Assembly (NCBI GenBank): GCA_017557715.1
Contig: JAFYYE010000126.1
Location: 1 to 7,659 of the forward strand
From: Pseudobutyrivibrio sp.
GTDB taxonomy: Bacteria > Bacillota > Clostridia > Lachnospirales > Lachnospiraceae
Direction: 5' to 3'
Length of the DNA stretch: 7,659 nt
The notes below the pieces were generated by a model that saw only the letters and a list, made by a program, of their open reading frames with translations, had not been told where the DNA came from and did no database searches. Below, piece by piece: positions 1 through 5,977 of the stretch (within the stretch, counting starts at the first letter, position 1; every line of letters starts with the position of its first letter). Both the position numbers and the translations under genes were made by a program.

Positions 1-945
1 AACACCGATAGCGTATGAAAGCTGAATCTCGCACTTGTCTGCAAGGCCAGCTGCTACGATGTTCTTTGCAACATAACGTGCTGCATATGCACCTGAGCGG
101 TCTACCTTTGTGCAATCCTTACCTGAGAATGCACCGCCGCCGTGACGAGCGTATCCACCGTAAGTATCAACGATGATTTTACGTCCTGTGAGACCTGCAT
201 CACCGTGTGGGCCACCGATTACAAAGCGGCCTGTTGGATTGATGTAGAACTTTGTCTTTTCATCAATCATGTCCTTTGGAAGGACTGGATCGAAGACATA
301 CTTCTTGATGTCTGCGTGAATCTGTTCCTGAGTAACATCTTCATCATGCTGAGTAGATAAAACTACAGCTTCAAGTCTAACTGGCTTGCCAGCCTCGTCA
401 TACTCTACAGATACCTGTGTCTTTCCGTCTGGTCTAAGGTACTTTAAAGTACCGTCTTTGCGGACATTTGCAAGCTGTAGAGCAAGTCTATGAGCAAGAG
501 AAATAGGATAAGGCATGAGCTCTTCTGTTTCGTTTGTAGCGTAACCGAACATCATACCCTGGTCACCGGCGCCTGTATCCAGGTCGTCTGTAAGTGAGCC
601 TTCCTTTGCCTCAAGAGCCTTGTCAACACCCATTGCAATGTCTGCGGATTGTTGATCAAGAGCGACCATAACAGCGCAAGAGTTTCCATCAATGCCTTTC
701 TTTCCATCGTCATAACCGATTTCAAGAAGAGTCTTGCGAACAATAGCTGGAACATCGAGCTGAGCCTTTGTTGTGATTTCTCCTGTTACAAGTACGAAAC
801 CTGTACACGAAGCAGTCTCACAAGCTACTCTACTCATAGGATCTTCAGCTAAGCAAGCATCGAGGATGGCATCAGATACGGCATCACATACCTTATCTGG
901 ATGGCCTTCTGTTACTGACTCTGAAGTAAAAAGTAACTTTTCCAT
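1..945 (-). CDS. metK: S-adenosylmethionine synthetase (MetK), 3' end outside window
   Basis: Makes S-adenosylmethionine from methionine and ATP in the cytoplasm. The frame is open from ATG at 945 to the window edge (315 codons); the family is usually about 390-400 residues, so roughly 80 C-terminal residues are missing from view. Seen in the translation: GHPDK at residues 14-18 (ATP-binding region with catalytic His), the mobile-loop stretch [11 protein letters not shown] at 98-108, [11 protein letters not shown] at 125-135, and the lysine-rich active-site block from [11 protein letters not shown] (254-264) through [17 protein letters not shown] (268-284). Most bacterial homologues I recall read QSPDI in the loop; here it is QSADI, a minor variant. 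The start is preceded by a purine-rich AAAGAGAG element (about 952-959) at normal distance. The gene is divergent from the HD-GYP gene and has its own promoter near 1004-1032. Identity is essentially certain. Confidence 0.97.
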   Translation of the reverse strand, partial: MEKLLFTSESVTEGHPDKVCDAVSDAILDACLAEDPMSRVACETASCTGFVLVTGEITTKAQLDVPAIVRKTLLEIGYDDGKKGIDGNSCAVMVALDQQSADIAMGVDKALEAKEGSLTDDLDTGAGDQGMMFGYATNETEELMPYPISLAHRLALQLANVRKDGTLKYLRPDGKTQVSVEYDEAGKPVRLEAVVLSTQHDEDVTQEQIHADIKKYVFDPVLPKDMIDEKTKFYINPTGRFVIGGPHGDAGLTGRKIIVDTYGGYARHGGGAFSGKDCTKVDRSGAYAARYVAKNIVAAGLADKCEIQLSYAIGV

Positions 946-977
946 TTTCGACTCTCTTTCTATAAAAATGAAATTTG

Positions 978-995
978 CCTAAGCACATACTTAGG
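978..995 (-). repeat. 5'-terminal hairpin in metK leader
   Basis: Perfect inverted repeat CCTAAG-(6)-CTTAGG. If the metK transcript starts near 997, this stem-loop sits within about two bases of the RNA 5' end. Such 5'-terminal stems are known to slow mRNA decay in bacteria; that role here is inference. It shares its central CTAAG with the larger repeat at 987-1008, so in DNA the three CTTAG/CTAAG units (978-983, 990-995, 1001-1006) lie about one helical turn apart. Confidence 0.6.
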
Positions 996-1008
996 TAATG
1001 CTAAGTAT
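987..1008. repeat. inverted repeat over metK -10 box and start site
   Basis: ATACTTAG at 987-994 and CTAAGTAT at 1001-1008 are perfect reverse complements separated by six bases. The dyad centre (about 997.5) coincides with the predicted metK transcription start, and the right arm covers most of the -10 box. Position and symmetry are those of a repressor operator; no regulator family can be named from the sequence. Confidence 0.5.
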
Positions 1009-1032
1009 ACTCTGAAATGTCTTTATAAACAA
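1004..1032 (-). promoter_or_regulatory. sigma-A promoter of metK
   Basis: On the minus strand the -10 box is TATACT (1009-1004, five of six consensus bases). Exactly 17 bases upstream is TTGTTT (1032-1027), which matches only TTG of the -35 consensus. Transcription would begin near 997, giving a leader of about 52 bases. The -10 box lies in one arm of an inverted repeat (987-1008) and the -35 box in one arm of another (1028-1045), so both could be covered by a DNA-binding regulator. The weak -35 box would fit an activated or modulated promoter. This is a motif reading, not a mapped start. Confidence 0.6.
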
Positions 1033-1104
1033 TAGTCATATTGTTCCTTTTGTCGCTATTCACGGACATTTCACACATATTTATTTTTGTAACTAATGTG
1101 AAAT
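1013..1104. repeat. three copies of a TGTGAAAT(GTC) motif
   Basis: TGAAATGTC at 1013-1021 is the exact reverse complement of GACATTTCA at 1065-1073. The second copy continues to ACATTTCACA (1066-1075), which pairs with TGTGAAAT at 1097-1104 as an 8-bp inverted repeat (arms 1068-1075 and 1097-1104). The third copy ends three bases before the -35 box of the HD-GYP gene and the first lies inside the metK promoter spacer, so the set links both divergent promoters. A shared regulator site is plausible but unproven. Confidence 0.4.
1028..1045. repeat. inverted repeat over metK -35 box
   Basis: AACAATA (1028-1034) and TATTGTT (1039-1045) are perfect reverse complements with a four-base centre. The left arm covers five of the six bases of the predicted metK -35 element, so this is a second candidate operator in the metK promoter. 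It could be a chance AT-rich palindrome. Confidence 0.4.
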
Positions 1105-1107
1105 CTG

Positions 1108-1136
1108 TTGAGTTTAGATTTTTCTATCATTATAAT
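1108..1136 (+). promoter_or_regulatory. sigma-A promoter of HD-GYP gene
   Basis: TTGAGT (1108-1113) is followed after exactly 17 bases by a perfect TATAAT (1131-1136). Transcription would start near 1143, leaving a leader of about 26 bases that contains the ribosome binding site GAGG (1158-1161) seven bases before ATG 1169. The leader is too short for a cyclic-di-GMP riboswitch or other long regulatory RNA. Confidence 0.8.
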
Positions 1137-1168
1137 TAAATTGTATAGACAATATGTGAGGTTTAAAA

Positions 1169-2353
1169 ATGATTACATTAACTGTGGACAACCTTGAACC
1201 TAATATGATTGTAGCAGAACCAGTTGTTACAAAACGCGGGCAAACTATCATTAAAGCTGGCGAAAAACTCACACCACAAATGATAGCTAAACTTACCTTC
1301 TATAAGATTGAGTCCGCAACTGTGGAAGATGTGGAGGAAGAAACCCCTGTAAAGGAGTCTCCTGTTGAAGAAAAGCCAAAAGAAGTAAAGGACGAACCTA
1401 AAAAAACTCTTTCTGAGAAAAAGAAAGAAGCTAAAGCAGCACAGGAAGAACAAGAAAAAGTAAGCCAACAGATTCCTTATACACAGAGATTAAAGGCTTC
1501 ATCTTCATTTCAAAAATTCCAGTCAGATTATGCTATTAATATTGCATTCCTTCAAAAGAACTTTGATGACATTCTTGCTGGTGCCAATTCTTCATGCACT
1601 GAAGAAATGCTTAAAAATTGCGAGTCTCTGTTCAAATCTAAAACTACAATTGAATTATTAAATATGCTTAGCAATATGCGAAATGTAGAAGATCCGCTGT
1701 ATTCACATTCGTTAAATGTAGGATTAATTTCAAGAGCAATCGGTAAGTGGCTAAAGCTTCCGCTTGAGGATCTCAACACACTTACTCTAGCTGGCCTTCT
1801 TCATGACATAGGCAAGACACAAATACCAAAAGAGATTTTAAACAAGCCAGGAAAATATACAGATGAAGAGTTTGCTATTATGAAAACTCATACCACTCAC
1901 GGTAAAAAAATTCTTAACGGAAAAGGCTTTGATCCTAGAATTCTATATGCTGCCCTGCAGCATCACGAACGCTGTGACGGCACTGGTTATCCAAGAGGTC
2001 TGGAAGAGGATGAAATCGATGACTTTGCCTGTATAGTGGCAATTGCTGATGTATTTGATGCTATGACCTCAGCAAGAGCTCACAGGGATCCGCTCTGTTC
2101 TTTCCAGGTTATCCATGAATTTGAGAAAGAAGGTCTACAAAAATATAAGACAAAATTTATTCTTACCTTCCTTGAAAGAATCGCTAACACTTACAACAAC
2201 AGCCGCGTAATGCTCAATGACGCAAAAACAGGCCGCGTGGTGTACATTAATAAGTCCATCCTTTCACGACCTGTAGTTCAACTAGATAGTGGCGAAATCA
2301 TAAATCTTGCTGATAGCGCCTATAGTGATGTTTATGTTAGATCGATTCTCTAA
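1169..2353 (+). CDS. HD-GYP domain protein, probable cyclic-di-GMP phosphodiesterase
   Basis: Predicted to hydrolyse cyclic-di-GMP, lowering this second messenger. The 394-residue protein has no signal peptide or membrane segment, so it is probably cytosolic. Order: a short N-terminal module (about 1-53, with LEPNMIVAEPVV and GEKLTPQMIAKL) of the kind often found before clostridial HD-GYP domains; a highly charged Glu/Lys linker (about 54-100); a helical stretch; the HD-GYP domain (about 165-345); and a C-terminal module (about 346-394, TGRVVYINKS, SRPVVQLDSGEIINL). Metal-site and signature residues are present: H180, H212-D213 with K216, H241/H244, H265-H266-E267, D270 and GTGYP at 271-275, then IADVFDAMTSAR (292-303). 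No GGDEF, EAL, PAS or receiver domain is visible, so the input signal is unknown. GAGG at 1158-1161 supports the start. The 3' end overlaps convergent recD2 by 17 bp and its terminator lies inside recD2. Catalysis is inferred from motifs; some HD-GYP proteins act differently. Confidence 0.92.
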   Translation: MITLTVDNLEPNMIVAEPVVTKRGQTIIKAGEKLTPQMIAKLTFYKIESATVEDVEEETPVKESPVEEKPKEVKDEPKKTLSEKKKEAKAAQEEQEKVSQQIPYTQRLKASSSFQKFQSDYAINIAFLQKNFDDILAGANSSCTEEMLKNCESLFKSKTTIELLNMLSNMRNVEDPLYSHSLNVGLISRAIGKWLKLPLEDLNTLTLAGLLHDIGKTQIPKEILNKPGKYTDEEFAIMKTHTTHGKKILNGKGFDPRILYAALQHHERCDGTGYPRGLEEDEIDDFACIVAIADVFDAMTSARAHRDPLCSFQVIHEFEKEGLQKYKTKFILTFLERIANTYNNSRVMLNDAKTGRVVYINKSILSRPVVQLDSGEIINLADSAYSDVYVRSIL

Positions 2354-4577
2354 AGACTTCTGCTATTCTCTCTTTTAAACCAGAATAGCGTTTAGCCTGA
2401 GAAACATTATCAATCATAGAATAAAATACATTTGCGTCGCCTACCATGGTGACGCATTTTTTTGCTCTGGTGATTGCTGTATAAAGAATATTTCTATTCA
2501 TAAGCATCTTAGGGCCGTCCATAATCGGCATAACTACCGCTGGATACTCAGAGCCCTGAGATTTATGAATAGTTATAGCATAAGCAAGCTCCAGCTCATC
2601 CAAATTAGCAAAAGGATATACCACTTTTCTGCCTTCTTCAAACTCTACTGTGACGGTCTTCGCCCAATCATTAATATCCTTAATAATTCCTACATCACCG
2701 TTAAATACACCGACTCCCTTTTCAAGAGTGATGTTGTAGTTTCCAGTTACCTCCCATTCCAGCTGATAGTTATTCTTAATCTGCATAACCTTATCACCTT
2801 CGCGGAAAAGACGGGTGTCGCCCTTCCACTCATTCTTGCCAGGAGCCTCCGGATTAAGGAACCTCTGAAGAATAGTATTAAGACGCTCCACTCCAATAAG
2901 ACCCTTTCTTGTTGGGGTCAATACCTGAATTTCACTGATGCCCGCATCTACATACTTTGGCATCTTATCTCTCACAAGAGTGAGCATGACATTGATAATT
3001 GTATCTGCCTCATCCCTCTTTAAGAAAAAGAAATCCTTTGATTTATTATCCAAGACCACATGCTCACCCTGATGAATCTTGTGAGCATTCACGACAATAT
3101 CACTTTCCTGAGCCTGACGGAAAATCTTTTCCAAAGTAACAGAAGAAAATTTTTCTGAAGCTAAAATGTCCTTCAAAACATTTCCCGGACCAACACTTGG
3201 GAGCTGATGCTCATCACCTACCAAAATCAATCGTGTGCCTGGAGAAATTGCTTTAAGCAACGCGTACATAAGACTCACATCCACCATGGACATCTCGTCA
3301 ATAATAATGACATCACATTCTAGTGGATTGTCTTCATTTCTTTCGAACTTGGCAAAGCTTGTGACATCGTCATCGTCGTCACTCATTCTACCTGCCACCT
3401 CAAGCATACGGTGAATTGTTCTGGCCTCGTAGCCTGTGGCCTCACTCATTCGCTTTGCTGCACGACCTGTTGGCGCACCAAGGAAAATGTTGTATCCCTC
3501 TTCTTCGAAGATGTGAATCATGGTGGTGATAGTGGTAGTCTTTCCCGTACCAGGTCCACCAGTAAGCACAAATAGACCACGCTCAACTGCTGTAATTACT
3601 GCTTCCTTCTGCAAATCATCGAGAGTGAATTCTCCCTCTTTTTCGATGCGACGGATGACCTTTTCCAAATCCTCTTTATCTACTTTATAGGTCACATTCA
3701 ATTCCTTAAGCATTCCCGCAATTGATTCCTCCATGCGATAAAATGCCCTGGAATAGATTTGTCTGTTTCCCTCTGCATCCTTCTTTATAATAAGCTTCTT
3801 ATCCATTGCCAGATTCATAATCTGAGCAGAAATGGAATCCGCGTCTACCTTAAGCAAATCCACGGACATGTCTGTCAGAGTATCCTCTGGAAGGTAGGTG
3901 TGACCAAAGCTTGCTCCCTGTGTGAGGACATACATAATTCCGCCCTTGATTCTAAATTCCGAATCAACCTTAATACCAACCTGACTTGCGATTTCATCAG
4001 CTGTCTTAAATCCAATTCCCGACACTTCATCCGCAAGCTTATAAGGATTGCTCTGAATAATGTTGTAAATCTCATTACCAAATCGGTTATAAATCTTGAT
4101 AGCCTTATTACCATGAAGTCCGTATTTATCAAGGAAAATCATTGCATTTCTGATATCCTTGGCGCCCACAATCTGGTCGGAGATTTCCATCGCCTTATTC
4201 AATGAAATTCCCTTTACCTCTGCAAGACGCTCTGGCTCTTCCTCGATAATTCTAAAAGTATCATCATCAAATTTTTTAATGATTCTCGCTGCCAGCTTTG
4301 GACCAATTCCCCTGATGGCGCCTGAGCCCAGATATCTTTCCATTGATGCCACATCCGTAGGTGCCACTGCCTCATAGCTTGTGGCCTTAAACTGCTTTCC
4401 ATAGGTAGGATGATCTACGTAATCTCCCCTCAGCAAAAGGTTCTCACCCTCACCTACTGCTGGGAATACACCTGTGCAGGTAATTAAAAACTCATCTACC
4501 ACGAAATCAAGCACAGTATAACCATTATCAGCATTTCTATATATTATATTTTCTACGTATCCTGTTATTTCTTCCAT
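2337..4577 (-). CDS. recD2: RecD2-type ATP-dependent 5'-3' DNA helicase (YrrC family)
   Basis: A superfamily 1B helicase in DNA repair and replication-fork maintenance; RecD2 proteins act without RecB and RecC, none of which is seen here. At 746 residues it is near the usual 720-800. Order: N-terminal OB-like domain (about 1-70, ITGYVENIIYRNADNGYTVLDF), helix-hairpin-helix region (about 75-205, with IRGIGPKLA and VSGIGFKTA), then the motor. Walker A GGPGTGKT at 340-347, Walker B IIIDEMS at 424-430, motif III GDEHQLPSVGPG at 454-465, FRQ at 486-488, SH3-like insert about 585-660, HKSQGSEYP at 671-679 and LYTAITRAKK at 698-707 are all intact. An acidic SDDDDD run at 399-404 lies in a loop before Walker B and looks like a lineage insertion. 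ATG 4577 is the only plausible start because the OB domain begins there, yet no Shine-Dalgarno precedes it and an extended -10 box lies seven bases upstream. No terminator was recognised past the stop codon. Confidence 0.95.
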   Translation of the reverse strand: MEEITGYVENIIYRNADNGYTVLDFVVDEFLITCTGVFPAVGEGENLLLRGDYVDHPTYGKQFKATSYEAVAPTDVASMERYLGSGAIRGIGPKLAARIIKKFDDDTFRIIEEEPERLAEVKGISLNKAMEISDQIVGAKDIRNAMIFLDKYGLHGNKAIKIYNRFGNEIYNIIQSNPYKLADEVSGIGFKTADEIASQVGIKVDSEFRIKGGIMYVLTQGASFGHTYLPEDTLTDMSVDLLKVDADSISAQIMNLAMDKKLIIKKDAEGNRQIYSRAFYRMEESIAGMLKELNVTYKVDKEDLEKVIRRIEKEGEFTLDDLQKEAVITAVERGLFVLTGGPGTGKTTTITTMIHIFEEEGYNIFLGAPTGRAAKRMSEATGYEARTIHRMLEVAGRMSDDDDDVTSFAKFERNEDNPLECDVIIIDEMSMVDVSLMYALLKAISPGTRLILVGDEHQLPSVGPGNVLKDILASEKFSSVTLEKIFRQAQESDIVVNAHKIHQGEHVVLDNKSKDFFFLKRDEADTIINVMLTLVRDKMPKYVDAGISEIQVLTPTRKGLIGVERLNTILQRFLNPEAPGKNEWKGDTRLFREGDKVMQIKNNYQLEWEVTGNYNITLEKGVGVFNGDVGIIKDINDWAKTVTVEFEEGRKVVYPFANLDELELAYAITIHKSQGSEYPAVVMPIMDGPKMLMNRNILYTAITRAKKCVTMVGDANVFYSMIDNVSQAKRYSGLKERIAEVFRESI
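2433..2463 (+). terminator. rho-independent terminator of HD-GYP gene, inside recD2
   Basis: UGCGUCGCC (2433-2441) pairs with GGUGACGCA (2448-2456) as a nine-pair stem with one G-U pair and a six-base loop, followed at once by seven T (2457-2463). It lies 80 bases past the HD-GYP stop codon, in the right orientation for that transcript. The same bases encode recD2 residues around CVTMVGDA (about 708-715) on the opposite strand. The minus strand has no U tract after the stem, so it should not stop recD2 transcription. Confidence 0.85.
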
Positions 4578-4584
4578 GGGATAT

Positions 4585-4593
4585 ATGATAGCA
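4585..4593 (-). promoter_or_regulatory. extended -10 promoter of recD2, possibly leaderless
   Basis: On the minus strand TG-C-TATCAT (4593-4585) fits the extended -10 pattern TGnTATAAT with one mismatch. No good -35 box is found at 16-18 bases; TGGGAA at 4613-4608 matches only three positions and lies in the flgJ terminator. Extended -10 promoters often tolerate a weak -35. The predicted start is at about 4578-4579, one or two bases before ATG 4577. This agrees with the absence of any ribosome binding site in the bases just before the ATG (TATATCCC). Confidence 0.5.
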
Positions 4594-4594
4594 C

Positions 4595-4630
4595 AAAAAT
4601 AATGAGCTTCCCATAACTGAGAAGCTCACT
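4595..4630 (-). terminator. rho-independent terminator of flgF-flgG-flgJ operon
   Basis: On the minus strand TGAGCTTC (4628-4621) pairs with GAAGCTCA (4610-4603) around a ten-base loop. Outer A-T and G-U pairs can extend the stem to ten, and it is followed by TTATTTTT. It begins about 12 bases after the flgJ-like stop codon and separates the flagellar operon from recD2. On the plus strand the T run is not adjacent to the stem, so bidirectional action is unlikely. Confidence 0.82.
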
Positions 4631-4641
4631 ATAAATATTTT

Positions 4642-5097
4642 TTAGGTTTGAACGCCAGTCACTGTAGAACCCATCTGCTGGGCAATATCTTCAGATACTG
4701 TCGAATCGTCAAGGCCTTCCTGAGCCTGTGCCTGATTTGATGTTCCTGTAATTCCGTAGTTCCTCATAATTTGGTCTACGAAATCATCAGTAATTCCTTC
4801 CCCAACCTGATCAACAAGCTCAGATGCAATCTGAGTGATTGCCTGGTCAAGATAAAGGTCTTTGTACATGCTCATGGAGTCGTTTTCCTTTTCCTCCATG
4901 GTGATGGTTTCCTTCATCTCCTTGATGACCTTTTCCATCATGTAGGTCTCAAAATCCTTCACTGCCTTGGTGATTTCTTCTCTGGAAGATTCCTTTGAAA
5001 TACCACTAATTGATTTTGAGGTTGCCTCTGCGGCAGCTGCTCTGCTCTTTGTCGCGTATTGAGTTTGCATATACGTGTTCATTCCTGATACATCCAT
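4642..5097 (-). CDS. flgJ: FlgJ-like flagellar rod-binding protein, rod-cap domain only
   Basis: Probable rod-cap or rod-scaffold protein that helps assemble the flagellar rod outside the membrane. Taken from ATG 5097 it has 151 residues. The conserved rod-binding core spans about 41-95, with the pattern AVKDFETYMMEKVIKEMKETI (45-65) and MYKDLYLDQAITQIASEL (77-94). The tail after about 115 is Gln/Asp/Ser-rich and low in complexity. There is no C-terminal peptidoglycan hydrolase domain, unlike the approximately 310-residue FlgJ of enterobacteria, so wall opening must come from another enzyme. An in-frame ATG at 5136 would add 13 residues, but the start at 5097 has AGGGGG (5111-5106) eight bases upstream and is preferred. 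It follows flgG by 48 bases and is the last gene before the operon terminator. The family assignment rests on a short domain and on context. Confidence 0.82.
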   Translation of the reverse strand: MDVSGMNTYMQTQYATKSRAAAAEATSKSISGISKESSREEITKAVKDFETYMMEKVIKEMKETITMEEKENDSMSMYKDLYLDQAITQIASELVDQVGEGITDDFVDQIMRNYGITGTSNQAQAQEGLDDSTVSEDIAQQMGSTVTGVQT

Positions 5098-5145
5098 TTT
5101 CTTATCCCCCTGTGTTAAAAAAGAACCATTTTCCACTAACTACAT

Positions 5146-5964
5146 TTATCTCTTAAGGTTGTTCGCCTGCTCCAGCATGGTATCTGAAGTAGTGATTGCC
5201 TTTGAGTTCATTTCGTATGCACGCTGAGCAACGATAAGATTTACCATTTCATCAGCTACATTTACATTTGAGCCTTCCAGGTAGCCCTGTGCAATCTGGC
5301 TTCGAATAACTCCCTGTGTATTCCACTCAGAAATTGGTTCACCAGATGCTGCCGACTCATCAAATAAATTCTCACCAATCTTATTTAAACCAACTCTGTT
5401 TGTGAATTGGAAGATTGCAATAGACTGACCTGTCTGGATAATATTTCCTGCTGCATCCTTATATGATACTGAGCCATCATCAATATTTACACCAAATCCA
5501 AGCTCACCAGCTGTACGAGGAAGAGTAATGGGATTTCCGTTCTGGTCAAGTACCTTATAGCCTTCTGCAGTAGTAAGCACCTTGTCACCATTAGCATCAA
5601 TGGCCCATGTAAAGTTCCCATTTCTTGTATAGTGTGTTTCCTCGCCATCCTGAACTGCGAAGAAGCCTTCACCGATAACACACATTGCTGTCTTGCTGTC
5701 ATTTGCAAGCTGTGCACCCTGTGTGAAATTAGCATTAAGAGATGCTACTCTTGTACCAAGGCCGACCTGTGCGCTTGTTGGCTTTGTCTCGCCCTGAGCA
5801 TTTGTACTTGCTGTCTCAAGTGTCTGATAAAGCAATGTCTTGAACTGCGCTGACTGAGCCTTGTATCCTGTGGTATTTACATTTGCCAAGTTATTTGCAA
5901 TTGTATCTACCGCAATCTGCTGACCCTTCATTCCTGAAGCGCCTGACCAAAGAGATCTTACCAT
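5146..5964 (-). CDS. flgG: Flagellar basal-body rod protein FlgG (distal rod, FlhP type)
   Basis: Structural subunit of the flagellar rod, exported by the flagellar type III system and hence without a cleavable signal peptide. Its 272 residues are close to the usual 260. The N-terminal rod motif ANNLANVNTTGYK (23-35) follows the start MVRSLWSGASGM. The variable central domain contains GEGFFAVQDGEETHYTRNGNF (98-118). The C-terminal coiled-coil motif LEGSNVNVADEMVNLIVAQRAYEMNSKAITTSDTMLEQANNL (229-270) is textbook. It follows flgF with 11 bases between genes; its AGGAGG ribosome site overlaps the flgF stop codon, so the two are probably translationally coupled. In Bacillus the syntenic gene is called flhP; flgG is used here by family. 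The FlgG/FlgF/FlgE group is similar throughout, so the exact rod position rests on the C-terminal motif and order. Confidence 0.93.
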   Translation of the reverse strand: MVRSLWSGASGMKGQQIAVDTIANNLANVNTTGYKAQSAQFKTLLYQTLETASTNAQGETKPTSAQVGLGTRVASLNANFTQGAQLANDSKTAMCVIGEGFFAVQDGEETHYTRNGNFTWAIDANGDKVLTTAEGYKVLDQNGNPITLPRTAGELGFGVNIDDGSVSYKDAAGNIIQTGQSIAIFQFTNRVGLNKIGENLFDESAASGEPISEWNTQGVIRSQIAQGYLEGSNVNVADEMVNLIVAQRAYEMNSKAITTSDTMLEQANNLKR

Positions 5965-5970
5965 CTAGCT

Positions 5971-5977
5971 ACCTCCT
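5971..5977 (-). promoter_or_regulatory. flgG ribosome binding site overlapping flgF stop
   Basis: The minus strand reads AGGAGGT at 5977-5971, six bases before the flgG ATG at 5964. The flgF stop codon TAG occupies 5978-5976, so its AG is also the first two bases of the Shine-Dalgarno. A ribosome terminating on flgF covers the flgG site, a common arrangement for coupled, stoichiometric synthesis. Confidence 0.85.

Noticed and set aside
142..360. Open frame of 72 codons on the plus strand
   Set aside because: It lies wholly inside metK on the opposite strand, has no ribosome binding site and has a Cys/Trp-rich composition typical of antisense reading.
1178..1468. Open frame of 96 codons on the minus strand, rich in Phe and Leu
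   Set aside because: It is the reverse reading of the Glu/Lys-rich linker of the HD-GYP protein; Lys and Glu codons read backwards as Phe, Leu and Phe-like codons, imitating a membrane protein.
2565..3023. Open frame of 152 codons on the plus strand
   Set aside because: It is fully antisense to the helicase core of recD2, has no recognisable domain and no convincing ribosome binding site.
3759..4205. Open frame of 148 codons on the plus strand
   Set aside because: It is antisense to the helix-hairpin-helix region of recD2 with no promoter or ribosome site that I can see and no familiar protein motif.
4601..4641. The flgJ hairpin as a bidirectional terminator
   Set aside because: On the plus strand the T run begins about nine bases after the stem, and no plus-strand transcript is expected there.
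5098..5136. Upstream in-frame ATG for the flgJ-like gene, adding 13 residues
   Set aside because: Only a weak purine run precedes it, while the ATG at 5097 has AGGGGG at ideal spacing; the extra residues would be encoded across that ribosome site.
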